This document shows, piece after piece, positions 10,261 through 20,677 of a stretch of 64,000 nucleotides of DNA. Both the position numbers and the translations under genes were made by a program. How positions within the stretch are numbered: position 1 is the stretch's first letter; the number at the start of each line of letters is the position of its first letter. The notes beneath the pieces are model-generated. The model was not told the DNA's origin and did no database searches. It saw nothing but the letters and a program-made list of their open reading frames with translations. This stretch comes from Apoderus coryli (taxonomy: Eukaryota > Arthropoda > Insecta > Coleoptera > Attelabidae), in NCBI GenBank assembly GCA_911728435.2, contig OU452212.1:7384563-7448562 (forward strand), given 5' to 3'.

Positions 10261-11801
10261 TACAGGGTGTCCCAATTTCGTTGTAATCGCCGGGTTTCTC
10301 GTCGGATTAGTGAAGATAGAAGATACCGTCCTACATTTTTGTCAAACTGTCAATGGCATAAACAAAATTTGCAGAGAATTCTTTGTCTCTGAGATACAGG
10401 GCGATTTTGTTGTCTTACCAGAAATGTGAAAACGGGTGCTAATATAACTTTTTACGTAGAATCCAGGGGCGAACTTAGAATTTTTCGGGAGGTACCGTTT
10501 TTGAGGTATGCCCCAAACTTATAATTTTTCTAATGGGACACCCTGTATATTTTAATGTCATTACATTGCATTATTTTTTCTCTTTGCAGTTACATATAAT
10601 AGTTAATATTTTTAATTTTTTTTAAAACGCCAAAAATTTTTAAAATATTCAAAATATTATCTCTATTTTCGTAGTTGCATAAAATATTTTATTTTATTAT
10701 TTATTTAAAAAATAAAATTATGTAATGAGAAGTAAAACATCGTCTTCTTCACAAACAATTCTTTTATTTTATTAATATTGCGTCATTAAACCATACATGA
10801 TTCGAGACACATTGTTCTGATCATCAGTGTTTGGTAAAAAGGGAATTTAATACAGAATGTATATTGGGGAACATTGCTGAAACCCAAATATTTGGGAGAT
10901 GCTGGCAGAAGGATAAAATGATATCCTGCTAGCGTTTTGTGTTCATACTATTTTTATTTATATTTATACGACTGGTTTTACCTATGCATTGAGTTTGTTC
11001 GGCCTCTGCATGTAGATGATACGTGTTTACATGTGTCTACTGTTGTGTATCCTATTGTGCTTAAATGCAGGCCGATATTTGTAGATGGGCAACGACTATG
11101 GTACTCTGACGAGCTCATAACAAGAGCGAAACGAATTCGTCAGTATCTGTCGACCCATGCCTCGGTCTGGTTCTATTGAATTAGACTGGGGCCCTGCTAA
11201 ATTAAACAAAATTCCTTGTGTAGGTAAAACCAACATTTTTTAACATTTTAGTCCGCTTTGCCACGAAATTATCTTCATTTTTTATAAAATTATAGATTAA
11301 ACCAGTTTGCTCAAAGTGATTACCGTTTGTTTTTTTGAAATAAAATCTTTTATGTAACTACGAAAATGGGATATTAAATTTATTATTTTTTTGACGTTTT
11401 AAAAAATAAAAAATACCAACTATTATATATCACTGCAAAGAGAAAAAATAATGCAATTTAATGACATTAATATATACGGGTGGTCCCATTAGAAGAATTA
11501 TAAGTTTGGGTCATAACACAGAAACGGTAGCTCCGGAAAAAATTCTACGTTCGCCACTGGATTCTACGTAAAAAGTTCTACTAGCACTAGTTTTCACCTT
11601 TCTGAAAAGACATCAGATAGCTGAGACATAGGAGGTGACTGAAAATGCATCATTTTCAAAATCTCAAAAACAAAGAATTCTATGCAAATTTTGTTTATGC
11701 CATTGACAGTTTGACAAAAATGTAGGACGGTATTGCGAAAACGGGAATCGTATATCTTTACTAATAACCCGGCGATTACAACGAATTTGGGACACCCTAT
11801 A
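10261..11801. mobile_element. Foldback element A with ~440-bp inverted arms
   Basis: The left arm (10261-about 10695) and right arm (about 11340-11801) are long imperfect inverted repeats. They start TACAGGGTGTCCCAATTTCG and, reverse-complemented, TATAGGGTGTCCCAAATTCG. Arms match in order over several blocks, including GTCAAACTGTCAATGGCATA and TTTTTTCTCTTTGCAGT. TA lies at both outer edges, suggesting a Tc1/mariner-like target preference. The 640-bp centre holds no recognisable transposase. It is likely a non-autonomous foldback/MITE-type element. Confidence 0.8.
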
Positions 11802-12124
11802 CATTATAATATTTTTGGGATAACCACTTATTAGTAGTATATTTACAAAATATTAGTAACTATTTACATATTATATACACTTCAATATTTTGATACCTAC
11901 TCCTGGAAACACTGTACATAAAAACCAACAAAGAATTTTGTGAAATGCCTTTCCATTAAAAGGTCTGTCTATTAACGAAAATGTTAGACGTGAAAATTAG
12001 GTATTAATATACAGGGTGAGCCAGGTTTTTCTAGCAGAACTTTAACAACTAACTAAAATAAAATGGAGTCTCTACTTTTAATAATCCTCAATTTCAATAG
12101 TCTATTACATTATACGAGTAGATA

Positions 12125-13127
12125 TAGGGTGTTAGTAAATAAGTGCGACAAACTCCAGGAGATAATTCATGAAAAAATAATGACAGTTTGCTATATAAAC
12201 ACATGTCCGCAAATGCTTCGTTTTCTGAGATACGGAAAGTTTTTCTTAAAAACTGCAGATTTATTGATTGCTCTGAAACCGGTGGAGATATGCAAATGAA
12301 ATTTAGTGGGTTTTAAGAGGTAGTTATTGCGCATTTTTTGGCATGCAACTAAGAATTTTATGTTCATCAGTGGCGCGCATACGGGTAATAATCTCAATTT
12401 TTTTAAAGAAAAAAATGGTACGCTACCGGAATTTTTTAAATTAAAAATCAGATTGGAATTCCTCGTTCAATTCGTGATAAAAAACCTCTCTTGCCTTTTT
12501 ATCGCAGGGGGCATCGTTTTTGTGAAAAAACATGAAACATCTGACCCCATATTTTTCATTTCTTTAATACATTATCAAGAACTATCTAATACAATAAACA
12601 TTCAACCAAAACAATAAAAGAAAATAACACTAATAATAAAGAAACGCTAATTTGACATTTCGTTGATATATTCGTGTTTAACAGAATGTTGACAGTAGCC
12701 TACTAGCGTCGCCGCGATATGTTTTATTTTTTTTGCACAAATGCCCCCTACGATGAAAAAGCTAGAGAGATTTTTTATCACAAGTTGAACAAGGAACTAC
12801 AAAATGATTTTTAATTTGAAGAATTCCAGTGGCGTACCATTTTTTTCTAAAAAAAATTGAGTTTATTAGGTACCCGTATGCGCGCCACTGATGAACATAA
12901 TTCTTAATTGCAAGTCAAAAAATGCGCAATAACTATACCTCTTAAAACCCACTAAATTTCATTTGCATATCTCCACCGGTTTCAGAGCAATCAATAAATC
13001 TTCTTCAGTTTTTAAGAAAAACTTCGTATCTCAGAAAACGAAGCATTTGCGGACATGTGTTTATATAGGAAACTGTCATTATTTTTTCATACAGAATTAC
13101 CTCCTGAAGTTTGTCGCTCTTATTTAT
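12125..13127. mobile_element. Foldback element B with ~410-bp inverted arms
   Basis: Arms 12125-12540 and 12716-13127 are inverted repeats. The left starts TAGGGTGTTAGTAAATAAGT, and the right ends in the complement of TAAATAAG but lacks the last ~10 bases (CACCCTA). Shared internal blocks include CATCAGTGGCGCGCATACGG and CATTTGCATATCTCCACCGG. The centre (175 bp) is non-coding. Its terminal motif resembles element A but the arm sequences are unrelated, so it is a separate family. Confidence 0.8.
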
Positions 13128-13218
13128 GACTTGACTCGTTTCTCAAGGACAGAGGTCAATTTGTATCGGTTTCTGATCGCGTCTCACGTAGTTATGTGCA
13201 ATTCACACATTAACCAAC

Positions 13219-13370
13219 ATTGAGATTGGCGTTCCTCAGGGCGCGGTTTTGGACCCAACGCTCTTTCTACTATACATAAACTGCCTGCAGGATTTTTCCT
13301 CTGCTGGTGTGAATTTGGTTATATTTGCCGACGATACTCTCTTCTTCTTCTGACTGGGGATGCTGCTACT
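13219..13370 (+). pseudogene. LINE reverse transcriptase fragment
   Basis: A short relic with IEIGVPQGAVLDPTLFLLYI and VIFADDTLFFF, i.e. the two central reverse transcriptase blocks including the catalytic FADD. A stop follows at once, and nothing downstream to about 13500 can be placed in the domain. It lies directly beyond foldback element B. Confidence 0.8.
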
Positions 13371-14191
13371 GACATGCATGATGTAAACCTGAATTTTAAG
13401 GGCTACTGTCAGACTGTTGTATCAAAATTGAATTCTGTGTCATATCAGTTCTGTAATGTGTTCTTACTAGATGCCAGCTTTTAAGCTCGGTCATGTCCAA
13501 TAATGTTTTTCTTGCTCAAAAGAATGTTTTCGGCTGTATATGGGTACGGTCACAGCCATGAAACAGTATATTTGGCAACGTCGAATTCCAGTCGATTTGT
13601 GTGTATTTACATTTTCGAATGAAATCAGTGCTTATTGAGCTTGATGAGAGGGATGATCTGTCTTGGCCAAGACTGAAACAAAGATTGGCTGTCAATTTAA
13701 TCCTATGTCACGATAAGTACTAGCATATGTTTTAGCAAATGCTGATTCCCGAATCTCTGCATCTCGGTCTGTAAACACAATTGAATATTTCGTAACTTAT
13801 CACAGCTGCAGGTTCTGCTAGGCCTATTTTAATGCAACGTTTGTGTTTTAAAGTAATCTTAAAAATAAAATAATGAGTTTCAATAATTACAGTTTCGTCC
13901 GATTATTATTATACAGTCATTTTCATGAAGATGAACAATCTAAGCAAATTCACTATTATTGGATTAGTTTCTTTGGTAACCATTGTCACTAACACAGTCC
14001 GGACTCACACTAGCCTCACGACTCTCACCTTCAGTATCTCTAACAACGGTATTACGAAAACTACTACTCGTATTCGAACTTGTGGCTAAACTTGCGATAT
14101 CACTGAACCATCCGTTCAACATAAGGTTCTGCCTACCACTGCTACCTCCATGATTGGTAGCGGGATGGTTAGGCAGAACCGGAAGCGGTTT
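13371..14191. other. Sox21 3' flank / probable 3' UTR
   Basis: No coding frame. The part next to the Sox21 stop codon (14192) includes an imperfect hairpin at 14125-14180. An ATTAAA-type signal on the minus strand near 13825 could end the transcript, but this is not certain. Confidence 0.4.
14125..14180 (-). other. Imperfect hairpin just 3' of the Sox21 stop
   Basis: An 11-bp perfect outer stem (GGTTCTGCCTA 14125-14135 with TAGGCAGAACC 14170-14180) and an inner stem GCTACC/GGTAGC enclose a 9-base loop. It begins about a dozen bases beyond the stop codon, so it lies within the expected 3' UTR. Confidence 0.7.
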
Positions 14192-14377
14192 TCATATAAC
14201 GTGCGCCGGTAGCGGTTCGTTCCGGAACTCGTCATTCTTCATAATGACACAGATAGGTCGTTTGACGATTTGCGTATTGGCCTCAGGACTTGGTGATCGT
14301 CTTGGGAAGGCTGGAGGTGGTGCCACTTGAGGAGGAGGCGGTGGCGGGCAGATGTTACATGGGCCTGATGATGTTAC
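14192..14377 (-). CDS. Sox21: Sox21 (SoxB2) exon 3, C-terminus
   Basis: Last coding exon, residues 189-249 of the predicted 249-residue protein. The acceptor is a pyrimidine-rich TTTTGTTTCAG ending at 14378, and phase 0 fits the end of exon 2. The peptide starts VTSSGPCNICPP, runs through a proline-rich segment (six prolines, then VAPPPAFPRRSPSP), and ends LPAHVI before TGA (14194-14192). A short cysteine/proline patch at this place is reminiscent of the C-terminal region of SoxB2 proteins, where repression activity resides in vertebrate family members. Function here is inferred from the family. Confidence 0.85.
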   Translation of the reverse strand, partial: VTSSGPCNICPPPPPPQVAPPPAFPRRSPSPEANTQIVKRPICVIMKNDEFRNEPLPAHVI

Positions 14378-14525
14378 CTGAAACAAAACGTAGTCATTAG
14401 CGGTAAATCAAAATTTACAAGAATAAACAGCATCTCTCACAGCGAGCATCAGGTTGAGCGATATCAGGATCCTTAATATTAAAAGGAAAGCATTTATTAT
14501 TGGTAGAAAAACATGAATTACTTAC

Positions 14526-14880
14526 AGGCCACTGCAACGTTGATGGATATAAATGGTTATTGCTGTAAAGTAAAGCTAGCTCAGCGGCAAATTTCGACTC
14601 TTCCGGTCTGAATGGATGATAAAGGTATGGTAACGGAGGAAATAATGTTCTGGACAGTTTCAGATGCTCATTATCTTGACTCAATATGGCATTGATGTTT
14701 GTGGCTGATGATGTGGATATTGGCGGTAGCAGTTGACGAGACAGATGGTGTGAACTTTCTATAGGTGGTGATAGAAGTGGTGATAATGAGAAACCGAATT
14801 TTGGTTCCTTTTTCAGGAGTGGTTTTGGTTTGCGGCGCGGCCGGTACTTGTAGTCTGGATGCTCTTTCATGTGAAGTGCT
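14526..14880 (-). CDS. Sox21: Sox21 (SoxB2) exon 2, end of HMG box and central region
   Basis: Residues 71-188. The acceptor TTGTTTCAG lies at 14881-14889. The first base completes an arginine codon begun in exon 1, giving [20 protein letters not shown], the end of the HMG box and its basic tail, then KPKPLLKKEPKFGFSL, a typical SoxB2 extension. The centre is serine- and leucine-rich with aromatic patches (LFPPLPYLYHPFRPEESKFA). The donor CCT|GTAAGT (14525-14520) is a perfect consensus in phase 0. Without splicing the frame would continue to 14415, but the good donor and the in-frame exon 3 make the spliced form more likely. Confidence 0.92.
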
Positions 14881-15168
14881 CTGAAACAATGAGAAAAGTA
14901 TTGTATGATACAAAAAGAAGAATAAGAAGCATAAAAATAGAACAGAACAGTGCGTTATTTCTCAAGGCTCCTTGAGGGTCGTTATAAACAATTTTGCGCA
15001 ACAGAATCCTAGAACACACCATGTTGTTAATGATTTTATATAGTACATGAATATCTCTTAAGTTTCTACGCTCTTCCACAGTTTGTAGGCCAAGCTAATT
15101 CAACTGGAAATCATGAGGCAATTCTCTGCCAATCTTAAAGTAAGCGTACCTCAAAAATTGACCGACAG

Positions 15169-15665
15169 ATGACCGACGTGCCCTTCATTTATGGACTAGA
15201 AGCTAGGCGATTGTACACTGAAAGATTTTCTCAGCACATGACTCCTGATTTTCGAAAGCATTCATCGACACCTTCATGGACCAGGCACACTAAAACGCAG
15301 TGGCGGAACAGGAAGACCAAAGACAGCAGAGTATGTGCTGAACATGATTGAAGAAAATACAGATAATTCTAGTTGATAAGTTGCCGAGATTTTGAATGTG
15401 TTTGAGGCATTCTTAAGGAGAATTTGTTATATCCATCCCACATCCAACGCTACTGATTCCTGCTGATTTTCCTCCACGTATGACATTCTGGCAATGGCTT
15501 CTGCACAAAATTGTTGAAATTCCTCTTACTGATGTTTTGTTTACTGATGAGTTTTTCAAGAAATCCAATAAGGAATTTTCATAATAACCATTTATGGTGC
15601 GATGAAAATCCAAAAGCGTTTGAAGGTTAGGTTTACAGACATCTGCTCCCGCTGTCACCATCCCG
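15169..15665 (+). pseudogene. Mariner-family transposase relic
   Basis: Broken plus-strand coding traces: EARRLYTERF in the helix-turn-helix region, then FPPRMTFWQWLLHKIVEIPL followed by DVLFTDE, the first catalytic aspartate block, and NNHLWCDENPKAFE. Several stops and frameshifts separate these pieces, and the second and third catalytic blocks are missing. It abuts the LINE at about 15735. Family identity rests on the order of these motifs. Confidence 0.65.
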
Positions 15666-15734
15666 GAATCCTATAGAGAGTATCCGAACTCCTGCAAGAA
15701 GCGGATATTTCTGAATTTGGTTTGGACGGTTCAC

Positions 15735-17275
15735 TAAATCGTCAACGTATGCTTGGCATTCAACCCCTTCTCATTGTATGTGTTTTCTGAGAAGATATGT
15801 TCAGCTATCGATGATCTCCAGCGGGTGGACGTGATTTATACCGATTTTTGCAAAGCATTTGACCGTCTAGATCACTACATATTGTTGTATAAATTACAGA
15901 CTTTTGGTTTCTCTTATCGTTTGGTCAACTTCTTCCGATCATATCTATTCGAACGATTACAGTTTGTAGAATATGAAGGCTTTAAGTCTATTGTTTTTCC
16001 TTTCAGCTCGGGGGTTTCACAGGGCTCCAATCTCGGTCATTTGTTGTTCAATATTTTCATTAATGACCTAATTGAATCTTTTACGTGTGGTAGGCTTGCT
16101 TATGCTGACGATCTTAAGATCTTCCAGCCCATTAATTCCCTGAATAACTGCGATAATCTGCAGAGTAATTTGAACACTCTGTGTACCTGATGCACGGACA
16201 ATAGTTTAAAGCTTAATGTATCTAAATGCAAGATCGTTAGCTATTCCAGACTAAAGAACGCATCGATTTTTGATTATCAATTGAACAATGAGTCCTTGGA
16301 AAGGCTCAGCGAAATTAAAGATTTGGGTGTTGTCTTCAACAGTGAATTTACATTTATCCAGCAGACCGTCAGTGTAGTATTGAGCGCAAATAGAATGTTG
16401 GGTTTTATTATTAGGAATTGTCGGCAATTCAACGATGTTTTCACGGTTAAGCTTTTGTTAGATCTAAACTGGAATTTGCCGCAATTATATGGAACCCAAT
16501 ATATAGTACTCATATTAGATCCTTAGAGTCTGTTCAGCGCCGTTTCCTTAAATACCTAGCCTATAAAGCCGACAATGTTTATCCTCCACGGGGAGTAGAT
16601 CATGCGTCTTTGCTCTTGCGTTTTAATGAACCTTCTCTCTTGACCAGAAGAAATATTCACGCAGTCAAGTTCTTATACAAATTATTGGACTGCGCCGTTG
16701 ATTGCCCATATCTATTGGGATGTATTAGATTCCATGTTCCGCGATTGGGTGCTCGACATCTCGTAACGTTCACTGTGGGCCCAGCCAGGACCAATATTTT
16801 GTTACAAAGTCCTGTTTACTATATGTGTGATATTTTCAATCGGTGTTGTCGTGATTTTGACATTCATGACTCAACTTTGTCCGCGATTACTAATAGTTTA
16901 CTTAATGGATAGTGATTATTTTCTTTTAACTGTTATTATTCGCATTTATTTTTGTAGTATTTAATGTTAATAGTTAGACTGTCGTGTTTATTTGTTTGAA
17001 GAATTGAAAGTATATAGGTACTTGGACAGAGAGTGTTAATTTTTGATTATTTTTGACATTCCGAAATATTTAATCAATTTATTTTATTTTGTGCATTTAT
17101 TGTTTTGTTTTGAACGTAGTTATTTGGTTGTTTTTTTTTTTTTGTTTTTTTCCTCTTGATTAGATATGTTTTTTTTTTCAATTAACTCGAAATTTTATTT
17201 TTGATTTTCCTGTAAGTGGGTTTGACCTGTTGAGGATAAATGCTTATAATAATAATTAATTAAATAATAATATTC
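15735..17275 (+). pseudogene. LINE copy, reverse transcriptase to 3' tail
   Basis: 5'-truncated Jockey-like ORF2. Frame one (15753-16526) has VDVIYTDFCKAFDRLDHYIL, SSGVSQGSNLGHLLFNIFI, the catalytic LAYADDLKIF box and LSEIKDLGVVFNSEFTF. It is interrupted by TGA at 16188-16190. A frameshift near 16470 moves the C-terminal domain into a frame that reads through 16610-16912 and ends NSLLNG-stop. About 360 bases of T-rich 3' UTR end in a TTGAGGATAAATGC, AAT-repeat tail. It is closely related in domain order to the copies at 36640 and 58625. Confidence 0.9.
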
Positions 17276-18370
17276 CTGCTAGCAGGTTGTCCACCAAGAA
17301 TGACCATGTAGGGAAAGAAACAGTCCATGCAGGTCCTACACCTAGCAATTCTATCCCGTCGAGAGGTGATGTATCTGTAAACCTGCTGCATGACAAAAAT
17401 CCAATAAAAAATCAATTGGTATATCAATTATATTAGCAGAAGAGTAGGATCGCTCGTCCTTGCTCGACTTTTAAATACATTAGTTCAATTTTTAAATTAA
17501 TAATATTTTTCTCACACACCCTACAGTCCTAGCCATTCATGGCTCATATTAACAATTATTACAGAAATTGAAATGAACCCCCAATGATGATGTAGCTCCA
17601 TTGAAAAGCATTTCTGGATAAGATGATAAATTGTGAATAGACAACTTGTTAAGGATGAACTACCGGGGGGAATAGAAATCGTCTACAGATTTGATGGCGG
17701 AGCCACTGTTCCACATACAATTTTATTTCACCTTCCACTATTTCGGAACTGTTAAGAAAAAACTTAAACATATTATTGCCCATATACTTAGAGCCAAAGT
17801 GCCAAAGATGCTCCAAGACGCGCTCTATCCCGACTACCTATCCAATAAACTCCATATAAAATCTCCAATAATATAGAACTATAACTCTATTTTCCTTCAT
17901 ACAATGTAGATGGGAAAGTGTGACGACATACACATACAGAGAGATAGAGAATCGTATTATTACAATAGAGGCTTCTATTATTCGGCATTCAGCCTTCGGC
18001 GACAAAAGATAATGCCTCCATTGTGTGGAGACACATTGGGCACCTCCTGCGTGATCCAACGCCATACACCATTGAATTGCGAGCTTCATGAAGGGGGTGT
18101 CGCACGAGGGATCCATGGAATTCTGACGTGTTAGTGTATGTCTTATTGTTTCTCACTCACACACACATTTCTGTAGTGTGTTGTGTGATTCTATTGTTTT
18201 TGAGGGCGTGGAGGATGCGAAATTGAGTGAGTATTTACTAGTTTGAGGTGAAATACATTCGGGTAGAGTTATAAAATATTGTACTGCGAAATATAATTTG
18301 TAAAATGTGCTGGTTTTGGTCTTCAAAAATTTGATGTTATTTCAAAAAATCTCGGAAAATGTTCTTCGCA
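17276..18370. other. Intronic sequence without recognised gene
   Basis: AT-rich with no domain in any frame. Small frames at 17838-18134 overlap on both strands and look incidental. Confidence 0.5.
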
Positions 18371-19340
18371 AATTGAAGGTGCACAAGCTAGCTGAGACGG
18401 TAAAGATATCAGATGGTTTAAGTCGTACCTTAGCAACAGAAGTCAGTGTGTGAGGGTCCTATTTTGTTTTTGCTATTTATCAACGACATTACGTGCCTAG
18501 ACATCAGCGGTAAAGTATGTCTCTTTGCTGATGATACTAGTTTCACTTGGTGCGGCCCGGATAGTTTGGCTCTTCATAGTACCATATCCAAAGACTTAAT
18601 CACCATCAAATCATGGTGTGACTCTAACCTGTTGTGCTTGAACACTGCGAAAACTAAATCTGTGTCATATATAGGTGCTCTGCAGTCTTTTGAACTTAAT
18701 AATTCCACTATTGACGTCGTTTCTTCTGTGAAGTTTCTGGGCCTTGTTGTTGGCAGCTCCCTGAAGTGGAAGTTGCACATTGATGCGTTATCAAAAAAAT
18801 TAAGCTCTGCCTGTTTTGCGTTAAGATCAGTTTCCAAAGAACTTAACTTGTCAACTTCCATAACAGTCTACTTTTCACTCTTCGAATCCCATCTTCGATA
18901 CGCCCTCCCATTCTGGGGTGCATGCTGTGCAACGCAATTTGGGCGTATTTTTAGATTACAAAAAAGAGCTATTCGATTCTCTCTGAGATTGCACTATAGA
19001 GCCCATTGCCAGGACTTCTTCAGAAAATTTAAAATACTAACACTACCTTCCTTATTCCTAGTGGAATCGGTCTGCTTAATTCGCAAACACCTGTCAGATG
19101 TCTCTGAAAGACCATTCCATAACTATCTCCTTAGAAACGCTGAACATGATCTTTATCTACCAGCCCCATCCTCCGAATTAATCAAAAGCTCGATTATATA
19201 CAATGCCAAAAAATGCACAACCATCTGCCAATGGAAATCAAATTGCTATCATCCCTTCCTCGATTCCGTAAAGCTCTAAAGACGTATTTGTTAGAAAAAG
19301 CTTTTTATACAGCAGGTGACTTTTTTAATGTGCATTAATT
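18371..19340 (+). pseudogene. Chimera: mariner scrap fused to LINE reverse transcriptase
   Basis: Bases 18371-18417 match the helix-turn-helix part of the mariner relic near 36155-36200 (KLKVHKLA, KISDG). It is joined, sharing TGG, to LINE sequence encoding WFKSYLSNRSQCVRV. Another deletion then joins directly to PILFLLFINDITCLDISGKV. From there a frame is open to 19279: the VCLFADDTSFTWC catalytic box, LNTAKTKSVSYIG, FLGLVVGSSLKWKLHIDALS and the conserved C-terminal LRYALPFWG region. A second copy of this LINE family at 53120-53965 is nearly identical over the shared part and lacks the first deletion junction. Confidence 0.85.
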
Positions 19341-19399
19341 TTTGAGCGATTCACACACTGGATAGTAGTTAGTAGTTTGTATTGCGTGTTTTGTATATA

Positions 19400-20677
19400 T
19401 CGGGTCCGCCATCTAACGTTTTTTTTTCAACTAGTGCTTATTTCGTGAAGGGTAACACTTAGCTCATGTCTGATTTGACAGATAATTAGTTTTATCCTTC
19501 CGCTGAACGAATATGGTTGTGTATACGCTGGGAAATATTGCGACATTACTTTGAAAATCATGGTAATGTTGCAGAATGTGTGCGAAAACTGCGTACGGAT
19601 TTTGGAAGAAGAGAAGCACCGTCAGCTCCGTATGTTCGTTATCTCGTGAAAAAAGTGAAAGAAACTGGCATCCTCATCGATAAACCAAAGCTTGAAAAGC
19701 CAAAAACAGTGCGTACACCCGAGAATATTGCTGCTGTGGCAGAAAGTGTGCGTGCGCCATCAACATCAATTCACCGTCGGTCTCAACAATTGAACATTTC
19801 GGAGACATCATTGAGACGAATTTTGCATAAAGACCTTGGTATGACGCCATACAAAGTCCAATTGGTTCAGGAGTTGAAGCCAATGCGTTTTCGCTTCGCT
19901 CAGTGGGCCTGCGATCGACTTACAGAAGATGCCGATTTTGCCAAAAAAATCATCTTTTCAGATGAAGCTCATTTTGATCTTGGCGGGTATGTAAACAAGC
20001 AAAATTGTCGCATTTGGGGCACAGAAAACCCGGACGCATACATTGAAAAGCCGATGCACCCAAAACGAGTCACTGTTTGGTGCGGATTTTGGTCCGGAGG
20101 CATAATTGGGCCATTTTTCTTCGAAAATGAGCAAGGAGTGCCCGTTACAGTCAATGGCGATCGTTATCGGGCCATGTTGAACGAATTTTTGTTCACAAAA
20201 ATTGAAGAGGAGGATATTGGCAACATTTGGTTTCAACAGGACGGCGCTACGTGCCACACAGCCGAAGCTACACTCGATGTTTTGCGCCCTGTTTTTGAAG
20301 ATCGCATTATCAGCCGCAGAGCTGATGTCGTTTGGCCACCTCGGAGCTGCGATTTGACACCGTTGGACTATTATTTGTGGGGTGCCGTCAAAGATAAGTG
20401 TTACGCCGACAAGCCAGAGACAATTGACGCTTTAAAGGACAATATTCGTGAAGCCATTGGTGAAATACAGCTGCACACAATCGATAATGTGCTTATAAAT
20501 TGGACCGATCGTGTAGGCTACTGCATGGCCAGCCGAGGCAGCCATTTGAATGAAATTATTTGTCATTATTAACCGGAAGGGTTGTACTTTCAAATAAAAA
20601 AAGAAATTTGAGAAAATATTCAGCAGTTTTTCTTTTATAGCATTTTCAAAAAAAAAAAAGTTATCTGGCAGACTCAA
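19400..20677 (+). mobile_element. Mariner (DD41D-type) element with terminal repeats
   Basis: A 1278-bp element. The left end TCGGGTCCGCCATCTAACG (from 19400) and the reverse complement of the right end TTGAGTCTGCCAGATAAC (from 20677) form ~27-bp inverted repeats that run into T-rich tracts. TA dinucleotides flank both sides (19398-19399 and 20678-20679). One transposase gene fills most of it. It sits inside Sox21 intron 1, transcribed opposite to the host gene. Confidence 0.9.
19513..20572 (+). pseudogene. DD41D mariner transposase, one early frameshift
   Basis: Cut-and-paste transposase of the IS630/Tc1/mariner group. The likely ATG at 19513 opens a frame that stops after about 13 codons. 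The main frame takes over near 19530 and runs 350 codons to 20572, so a single small indel near codon 7 disables it. Order: helix-turn-helix region (NVAECVRKLRTDFGRREAPS), IHRRSQQLNISETSLRRIL, catalytic block 1 (IIFSDEAHFDLGGYVNKQN), block 2 (WFQQDGATCHTAEA) and block 3 (CDLTPLDYYLWG). There are 41 residues between the second and third aspartates. C-terminus NWTDRVGYCMASRGSHLNEI. The rest is undamaged, so decay is recent. Confidence 0.93.

Noticed and set aside
10937..11179. 80-codon frame in the centre of foldback element A
   Set aside because: No catalytic motif or similarity to any transposase; likely chance.
14415..14525. Read-through extension of Sox21 exon 2
   Set aside because: A perfect GTAAGT donor at 14525 and an in-phase exon 3 make the spliced form more likely. 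The extension has no SoxB features.
18574..18861. 95-codon minus-strand frame, repeated at 53254-53541
   Set aside because: Antisense shadow of the LINE reverse transcriptase; duplicated because the LINE is duplicated.
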